This document shows, one piece after another, positions 12,941 through 17,571 of a DNA stretch of 17,571 nt. Below the pieces are notes generated by a model that saw only the letters and a list, made by a program, of their open reading frames with translations, was not told where the DNA came from and searched no databases. Location: positions 1 through 17,571 of the forward strand of contig CAZTXG010000033.1 of NCBI GenBank assembly GCA_964617335.1. The letters run 5' to 3'. The first letter of the stretch is position 1, and each line of letters begins with the position of its first letter. The DNA is from UBA2658 sp964617335 (lineage in GTDB: Bacteria; Bacillota; Clostridia; Oscillospirales; Oscillospiraceae). Made by a program: the position numbers and the translations under genes.

Positions 12941-14463
12941 GGCCCACCTCCCTGAGCATAATCATGAAGCTCTTTAAACTCTTTTATAGCATCTTTGATT
13001 TTTTCCTCAAGCTCTGGTGAAAGCTTTCCGCTCTCACGCAATCCCTCTATAATAAAAGGCTTTTCTCTGTCAATAAAAGCTAAAAACTCCCTTTGAAATT
13101 CACGGACCCGTGAGCAGTCCACATCCATAAGATGCTTGTTGATAAGAGCATATAAAATAAGCACCTGCTTTTCCACAGACATGGGCTTATACTGAGGCTG
13201 CTTTAATATTTCCATAATGCGCTGGCCCTGACCGAGCCGCTCTAAGGTATCCCGGCTAAGATCTGAGCCAAACTGGGCAAAAGCCGCAAGCTCCCTATAC
13301 TGGGCAAACTCAATGCGCAGGGGGCCGGCAAGGTTTTTCATAGCCTCAATCTGGGCAGAGCCTCCAACTCGGGAGACTGAAAACCCCGGGTTTATTGCAG
13401 GGCGGACACCGTCGTTAAACAGCTCCGCTTCAAGATAAATCTGTCCGTCAGTTATGGAAATGACGTTTGTGGGAATATATGCTGATATATCCCCCTCCTG
13501 AGTTTCCACAATGGGCAGGGCGGTTAAAGAGCCTCCGCCGTGTTCCTCGCTCATGCAGGCAGCTCTTTCCAAAAGTCTGGAGTGAAGGTAAAAAACATCT
13601 CCGGGAAAGGCCTCCCGTCCGGGGGGGCGGCGCAGAAGAAGGCTTAAAGCCCTATAGGCAACGGCGTGCTTTGAAAGGTCGTCATAAACCACCAGTACAT
13701 CCTTGCCCTGGGCCATCCATTCCTCGCCTATACTGCAGCCGGAATAGGGGGCTAAGTATTGCAAAGGTGCGGAATCACTGGCGGTTGCAACAACAACTGT
13801 TGTGTATTCCATTGCGCCTGTCTCTTTTAAGGTGTTAATAATACGGGCAACTGTTGAGGCCTTTTGACCAATTGCCACATAGACACAAAGTACGTCTTTA
13901 TCCTTTTGGTTAATAATTGTATCAATGCAAATTGCCGTTTTCCCCGTCTGACGGTCACCAATAACAAGCTCTCTTTGCCCTCGGCCAATGGGAACCATGG
14001 CATCAATCGCCTTAATTCCTGTTTGCAAAGGTACATTTACCTCACGGCGCATTATAACGCTTGGAGCAGGGCTTTCCACTGCCCTGTATTTTGAGGCGGC
14101 AACATCGCCCTTGTCATCAATGGGCTGACCTAAGGCATTAACCACACGGCCTATAAGGGCATCCCCCACAGGCACTTGGGCCATTCTTCCCGTGAGCTTT
14201 ACAGGGTCGCCTTCTTTTATGCCGGAATCAGAGCCCATAATTACAGCGCCTATGCTATCCTCATCAAGGTTTAAGGCCATGCCGTAAACCTCGCCGGGAA
14301 ACTCTAAAAGTTCACCGCTCATGGCGCCATGAAGTCCGTAAACACGGGCAATGCCGTCGCCGACCTGTATGACAGTGCCTGCCTCGGAAACGTCAAGCTT
14401 GGATGAAAACGCCTTTATCTGCTGTTTTATAACCATGCTTATCTCATCTGGCTTTACAATCAT
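12907..14463 (-). CDS. atpA: F-type ATP synthase alpha subunit
   Basis: A 518-residue non-catalytic nucleotide-binding subunit of F1. Walker A is GDRQTGKT (169-176). The arginine finger lies in PAINPGFSVSRVGGSAQ. The start MIVKPDEISMVIKQQI matches the family N-terminus, and its ATG overlaps the atpH stop as ATGA. The usual family length is about 502-506, and alignment would end near EFKELHDY. The extra residues (AQGGGPCLQSKTSSTE) are encoded by the atpG ribosome binding site and its first codons. Confidence 0.97.
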   Translation of the reverse strand: MIVKPDEISMVIKQQIKAFSSKLDVSEAGTVIQVGDGIARVYGLHGAMSGELLEFPGEVYGMALNLDEDSIGAVIMGSDSGIKEGDPVKLTGRMAQVPVGDALIGRVVNALGQPIDDKGDVAASKYRAVESPAPSVIMRREVNVPLQTGIKAIDAMVPIGRGQRELVIGDRQTGKTAICIDTIINQKDKDVLCVYVAIGQKASTVARIINTLKETGAMEYTTVVVATASDSAPLQYLAPYSGCSIGEEWMAQGKDVLVVYDDLSKHAVAYRALSLLLRRPPGREAFPGDVFYLHSRLLERAACMSEEHGGGSLTALPIVETQEGDISAYIPTNVISITDGQIYLEAELFNDGVRPAINPGFSVSRVGGSAQIEAMKNLAGPLRIEFAQYRELAAFAQFGSDLSRDTLERLGQGQRIMEILKQPQYKPMSVEKQVLILYALINKHLMDVDCSRVREFQREFLAFIDREKPFIIEGLRESGKLSPELEEKIKDAIKEFKELHDYAQGGGPCLQSKTSSTE

Positions 14464-14999
14464 TCGGCACCCCCTCTTTTCAATCTGTCTTTCATGTTGT
14501 TTAACTGAGTTCTAACTGTGCGGTCAATAAGCCGCCCTTCCACATGGATATAAAACCCTCCTATTAAAGCAGGGTCCACCTGAGCTTCTATTTCCACCTG
14601 CTTATCAAGCTTTTTTTCCAGCAGCTCACCAATGGCGGAAAGCTGCTTTTGACTTAAGGCTCCAGCAGAAACAACGCTTGCCGTCACCTTACCGCTATGG
14701 AGGCTTAGCATTTCTATATAGGAGGCTATAGCAGGAGCAATAGTCTGTTCACGGCTTTTTTCCACGGCAAGATATAAAAAACCCATTAAGTCGTCTGATA
14801 TTTTGCCTGCAAAAAGCTCTTGCAAAAAGTCGTATTTTTCCTCATTTGTAATATGGGGATGAGTCAAAAACTCCTCGCTGCCCTCAGTTTTCAAGGCCTT
14901 TTGCACAAAAAGGGCCTGCTCCATATGCTTTTCAGGCCTTCCGCTTTCCAAGGATAGGTCAAACAATGCGGAGGCATAGCGGTCTTTTAGCTGAGCCAT
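14460..14999 (-). CDS. atpH: F-type ATP synthase delta subunit
   Basis: A 179-residue peripheral-stalk subunit (OSCP homologue) joining the b subunits to the F1 head. The start (MAQLKDRYASALFDLSLESG) and the C-terminal DPALIGGFYIHVEGRLIDRTVRTQLNNMKDRL are both diagnostic. GGAGGAAG lies 5 nt upstream of the ATG. It overlaps the end of atpF by 13 nt and the start of atpA by 4 nt, which suggests translational coupling. Confidence 0.95.
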   Translation of the reverse strand: MAQLKDRYASALFDLSLESGRPEKHMEQALFVQKALKTEGSEEFLTHPHITNEEKYDFLQELFAGKISDDLMGFLYLAVEKSREQTIAPAIASYIEMLSLHSGKVTASVVSAGALSQKQLSAIGELLEKKLDKQVEIEAQVDPALIGGFYIHVEGRLIDRTVRTQLNNMKDRLKRGGAE

Positions 15000-15541
15000 C
15001 TTGCTTCCTCCAATTGTTCCATTGTCTCGTCAAAAAGCCTATCCTGAGTTTCAGCGTCGATGGAATGCTCCACAAATTTCCCCGCCATAAGGGAGGAAAG
15101 TTCGATAATATAAAGCCTCGTTTCCTCTTTAAGACGCTCTCTTTCTGCTGAAATGCCCTCCTGGCTGTGGCGCTTTATGCTTGCGGCCTCATGTCTTGCC
15201 TCATCCAGTAAATGTCTGCTTCTTTCAGCGGCGGTGTTTCTGGCAGCTTCCAGAATTTTAATGCGCTCCACGTCAATTTCCGCAAGCTTTTTCTCATATT
15301 CGGCTTTAAGGCTCACTGCCTCCGCCATTTTTTCCAGTGCGTCATCAAGCTGTCCGCTTATTTTGCCGCTGCGTTCAGCCATAAACTTCTTCACTGGTTC
15401 ATATAAAAAAAATCCGAGAACAGCAGCCAGAACAAGGACATTAAACAGCATAATTCCAATGCTTATAAGGGTTTGCTGGTCCAGCCCGAATACACGTCCC
15501 TCAGGCACAAGGCTCGTTAAAAGCGCAATTTCAAAATTCAA
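14987..15541 (-). CDS. atpF: F-type ATP synthase b subunit
   Basis: A 184-residue peripheral-stalk subunit. After about 24 N-terminal residues there is one membrane helix (about 25-47, LISIGIMLFNVLVLAAVLGFFLYEPV). A long charged amphipathic helix follows (KKFMAERSGKISGQLDDALEKMAEA onward), the dimerising stalk. It is longer at the N-terminus than the shortest b subunits. The start codon is TTG at 15541 with GGGAGG 9 nt upstream; no ATG is available nearby. A 107-nt gap containing two hairpins separates it from atpE. Confidence 0.93.
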   Translation of the reverse strand: MNFEIALLTSLVPEGRVFGLDQQTLISIGIMLFNVLVLAAVLGFFLYEPVKKFMAERSGKISGQLDDALEKMAEAVSLKAEYEKKLAEIDVERIKILEAARNTAAERSRHLLDEARHEAASIKRHSQEGISAERERLKEETRLYIIELSSLMAGKFVEHSIDAETQDRLFDETMEQLEEARWLS

Positions 15542-15568
15542 ATCAAGAGGCCTCCCTTCTTAAGAATT

Positions 15569-15631
15569 TGCCGTAAACGGGAGATTTACGGCAGGCAGTT
15601 TTAGCATGGATATAAACGGGAGCTTGTCCCG
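15569..15631 (-). promoter_or_regulatory. Two hairpins in the atpE-atpF gap
   Basis: TGCCGTAAA (15569-15577) with TTTACGGCA (15585-15593) is a perfect 9-bp stem with a 7-nt loop. CGGGA (15617-15621) with TCCCG (15627-15631) is a 5-bp stem. No T-tract follows on the minus strand, so neither looks like a terminator. They are candidates for mRNA stabilising or processing elements at the 3' end of atpE. Confidence 0.5.
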
Positions 15632-15648
15632 CCTGAATAATCAAGGGC

Positions 15649-15927
15649 TTATCCTGCCATCTGCTGGATATAGATGCTGACCAGTGGATTTGCGAAAAGC
15701 ATGATAATGGCAACAAGAAGTCCGTATATACCGGATGTTTCTCCCATGGCAAGTCCTATAAACATAGCGCTTCTAATAGAGTCGGAAGCCTCCGGCTGGC
15801 GGGCTATGGACTCAATAGCCGTAGACGCGACATTTCCCTGTCCTATGGTTGTCAGTATACCGTTTAAAAGTGCTATGGCCGCGGCGATGTGGGCAACGGC
15901 AATGATAAAAGCTAAGGGGTCCTGCAT
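15649..15927 (-). CDS. atpE: F-type ATP synthase c subunit with Na+-type ligand set
   Basis: A 92-residue two-helix hairpin that forms the membrane rotor ring. The loop is ARQPEA. The ion-carrying Glu63 sits in AMGETSGIYGLL. Together with Gln30 (IGQG), Thr64, Ser65 and Tyr68 it matches the ligand positions of the Na+-binding c ring of Ilyobacter tartaricus (Q32, E65, S66, T67, Y70). The helix-1 glycine motif GxGxGxG is reduced to G23-L25-T27-G29. The start is ATG at 15927 with GGAGGA 7 nt upstream; an in-frame TTG at 15942 overlaps that site. Confidence 0.95.
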   Translation of the reverse strand: MQDPLAFIIAVAHIAAAIALLNGILTTIGQGNVASTAIESIARQPEASDSIRSAMFIGLAMGETSGIYGLLVAIIMLFANPLVSIYIQQMAG

Positions 15928-15989
15928 AAAAAATTCCTCCAATAAGTGATTTTTCTAAATTTTATAATTTGTTGGTTTATAAGCCGGGC

Positions 15990-16667
15990 CTATTCGGCGG
16001 CGCCTCTTATAAACATAATGCTTAGAATACAGAAAATATAGGTTTGTAAGGCTCCCATTAAAAGGTCAAAGTAAGTATGCAGCACGGCAGGGATGCCGAA
16101 TTGCAAAACTGTGGGTACAAGAGAATAATAAAGAGTCATCAATATAAGCCCTGCCAAAACGTTTCCAAAAAGACGGAAGCTGAGAGAAATCGGCGTTGCC
16201 AATTCACCTATAAGGTTCAGGGGAAAAAATATGGGGTGCGGCTCTATAAAGCCCTTTAAATATTCTGTTTTACGATGCTTCACACCCATAGCATGAATTA
16301 AAATGAAGCTTGCAAAGGCAAGGGCAAAGGTTGTTGCCCAGTCTGCAGTGGGCGGCCGAAGGCCAAACACTCCGCTGACGCTAGAGCTGAAAATAAACAC
16401 AAAAACCGTAAAAAACCATTTTCCCAGAGGTTCAAGTTTTTCCCCTCCGGAGTTTTTTAGGAAATTATCAAATGTCTCCACAACAATCTCAACGGCATTT
16501 TGGAATCCCTTTGGTATTTCCTTAAAGCTTTTCAGCTTTATGCGAATAAAAACCGCAAGGGCAGAAAGCAGCAGCATGATAATCCATGTGTTTACTATTG
16601 TGCGGGTAATCCAGATTTCTACCCCGCCAATTTCCAGAACCCAAAGGTTATCGATATTAAAATCCAA
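15990..16667 (-). CDS. atpB: F-type ATP synthase a subunit
   Basis: A 225-residue polytopic membrane stator that provides the ion half-channels. The essential arginine is Arg165 in PISLSFRLFGNVLAG, and the conserved Gln208 is in GALQTYIF. FIEPHPIFFPLNLIGELA precedes it, as in other bacterial a subunits. The start is TTG at 16667, with GGGGGTGAT about 8 nt upstream; no ATG is present at the right distance. It lies 42 nt after atpI and 62 nt before the atpE start. Confidence 0.95.
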   Translation of the reverse strand: MDFNIDNLWVLEIGGVEIWITRTIVNTWIIMLLLSALAVFIRIKLKSFKEIPKGFQNAVEIVVETFDNFLKNSGGEKLEPLGKWFFTVFVFIFSSSVSGVFGLRPPTADWATTFALAFASFILIHAMGVKHRKTEYLKGFIEPHPIFFPLNLIGELATPISLSFRLFGNVLAGLILMTLYYSLVPTVLQFGIPAVLHTYFDLLMGALQTYIFCILSIMFIRGAAE

Positions 16668-16709
16668 GTGAAAATCACCCCCTGTTTGCCAGTTTTCAAG
16701 AAACTGCCC

Positions 16710-17093
16710 TTAGTTTTTTTTGGAAGATTTCTCGGAAAACCTTAAAACATATAAGGATAGCTGAAAAGAGAAAACACCGGCTACAGCCCCCCAAAGGCTG
16801 ATTTCAGGAACAAGGGCGGCCGCAACAAGAACGGCGGCACTTAGGAAAAATCTTAGCAAATGCTGCAGCTTTACATAGTTATCGGCAGTTTTTTGCTCAA
16901 GTCCAAGAGCCTTATCCACGGCTTTGTCAAGTAGTATAACCTTATATGAGCTTAAAGCGCTGCCAAGCAAGCAGCCATATATGAAAGGCAGGCAAGCTAA
17001 GCTGCGGTAATAAATTATAGAGGCAGCAATAAAAACCAGCATTAAAACGCAAATTATTATAATCATTTTTTTAGCAAGTGGTGTAAGTTTCAT
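16710..17093 (-). CDS. atpI: ATP synthase I protein (assembly-associated)
   Basis: A 127-residue membrane protein with four predicted helices (starting KMIIIICVLMLVFIAASIIYY). Position directly before atpB, size and hydropathy match the ATP-synt_I family, which assists c-ring assembly and is not part of the final enzyme. AAGGATGA lies 5-7 nt upstream of the ATG. It ends with a serine/lysine-rich tail (SEKSSKKN). Sequence conservation in this family is low, so the call leans on operon position. Confidence 0.8.
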   Translation of the reverse strand: MKLTPLAKKMIIIICVLMLVFIAASIIYYRSLACLPFIYGCLLGSALSSYKVILLDKAVDKALGLEQKTADNYVKLQHLLRFFLSAAVLVAAALVPEISLWGAVAGVFSFQLSLYVLRFSEKSSKKN

Positions 17094-17115
17094 AAGTCAT
17101 CCTTCAAGCCGATAG

Positions 17116-17346
17116 TTATTTTTTTTGCCCCAGGTCAAAAAGAGCCTTAAGGGCAGCTCCCGCTCCCAACAAAGAAAAAAGCAGCAGGAGCCATGGCGAA
17201 GTGCCCAGAAGATTATCTAAAAATCTTCCTATAAACACTCCGATTAGCACGCACGCTGCCATCGTTATCCCGATTTGCGAGAAGAAGGATAACGCACGCA
17301 AAACCTCTTTACTGGGTTTTTTATTGTCTTCCTGCTGATTTTTCAG
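17116..17346 (-). CDS. atpZ: AtpZ/AtpQ-type small membrane protein, first gene of the atp operon
   Basis: A two-helix hairpin protein: FFSQIGITMAACVLIGVFIGRFLDNLLGTSPWLLLLFSLLG in shortened form marks the family (AtpZ, PF09527 type), which acts with AtpI in c-ring assembly or ion supply. The minimum frame starts at TTG 17301 (61 residues), but the GAGG there is only 2 nt away. The open frame continues upstream as KNQQEDNKKPSKEVLRAL, a typical charged N-terminus, to CTG at 17346, which has AGAGG 9 nt upstream. No ATG, GTG or TTG lies between the preceding stop and TTG 17301. The CTG start (76 or 77 residues) is therefore proposed; it is an inference. Confidence 0.65.
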   Translation of the reverse strand: MKNQQEDNKKPSKEVLRALSFFSQIGITMAACVLIGVFIGRFLDNLLGTSPWLLLLFSLLGAGAALKALFDLGQKK

Positions 17347-17375
17347 ACTGTATAACCTCTTTCGTTCAAAAGAAT

Positions 17376-17381
17376 ATTATA
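17376..17381 (-). promoter_or_regulatory. Candidate -10 box of the atp operon promoter
   Basis: A consensus TATAAT on the minus strand lies about 30 nt before the proposed atpZ start. The only nearby -35-like hexamer, TTGTGC (17401-17406), is at a 19-bp spacing and falls inside the upstream terminator stem, so this call is weak. Confidence 0.3.
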
Positions 17382-17384
17382 TGC

Positions 17385-17437
17385 ATATATAAAAAATGGG
17401 GCACAAATGATTATTAAGATCATTTGCACCCCATTTT
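17385..17437 (-). terminator. Terminator or attenuator upstream of the atp operon
   Basis: Minus-strand RNA forms a continuous 19-bp stem (17419-17437 with 17393-17411) with two G-U wobbles and a 7-nt loop, followed by a T-rich tract. On the plus strand the same two positions are C-A mismatches, so the minus strand is the working orientation. It either ends an upstream gene outside the window or attenuates the atp leader. Confidence 0.75.
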
Positions 17438-17571
17438 GGGAATTCCGAATAAGCAAAAGCAAATTTAAATACCGCAATGATCGTAGTATTTTTTAGAAGT
17501 TTTCTAAGATTTCTTCATTAATATAATACATATTAACACAAGTCTTACGAAATCTCTACTGTTTTTACGGT

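Noticed and set aside
15569..15593. Internal Rho-independent terminator after atpE
   Set aside because: The stem is good, but the following minus-strand sequence (AATTCTTAAG) has no T-tract.

Overview
The window looks like a chromosomal segment of an anaerobic, low-to-mid-GC Firmicute, most likely a member of Clostridia. The reasons are strong GGAGG-type ribosome binding sites, sigma-A promoters with 17-bp spacing, Rho-independent terminators between nearly every convergent pair, a ferredoxin/Crp-Fnr pair, corrinoid uptake, and an F-type ATP synthase whose c subunit carries a sodium-binding signature. Genus cannot be assigned from the sequence alone. There are no rRNA or tRNA genes, CRISPR arrays, transposases or phage genes.

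Layout. (1) 2-142 is the C-terminal tail of a single-pass membrane protein, followed by a terminator. (2) 184-1996 is a uracil permease (UraA/PyrP, NCS2 family) with a near-consensus promoter, an 18-bp palindrome over its -35 box and a roughly 255-nt leader that can fold into a multibranched RNA. (3) 2047-3859 holds a GNAT acetyltransferase (-) and a TRM11-like methyltransferase (+), divergently transcribed. (4) 3949-5429 holds a 4Fe-4S ferredoxin-domain protein (-) and a Crp/Fnr regulator (+) with interleaved promoters around an 8-bp inverted repeat. (5) 5583-6161 is an Amidase_6 protein. (6) 6245-10011 is a cobalamin uptake operon on the minus strand: promoter, long leader with a cobalamin riboswitch, then a lipoprotein fusing an FMN-binding domain to a BtuF-like binding protein, a BtuC-like permease and a BtuD-like ATPase. 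(7) 10172-17437 is a complete atp operon on the minus strand in the order atpZ-atpI-atpB-atpE-atpF-atpH-atpA-atpG-atpD-atpC, with a terminator at each end.

How the parts work together. The atp operon encodes the whole rotary enzyme plus its two assembly-associated membrane proteins (AtpI, AtpZ). The c-subunit residues suggest coupling to Na+ rather than H+. The corrinoid operon is probably switched off by cobalamin through the riboswitch. The unusual feature is the covalent joining of a predicted flavinylated redox domain to the extracellular corrinoid-binding protein, which suggests redox chemistry during uptake. The ferredoxin and Crp/Fnr genes appear to form a divergent redox-responsive pair.

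Stretches without genes. 143-526 is the uracil-permease promoter and leader. 9619-10254 holds the riboswitch leader, its promoter, an 11-bp inverted repeat and the atp terminator; 10061-10171 within it shows nothing recognisable. 17438-17571 shows no gene or convincing promoter. Several genes use TTG starts (btuF, btuC, atpF, atpB), and atpZ may use CTG.
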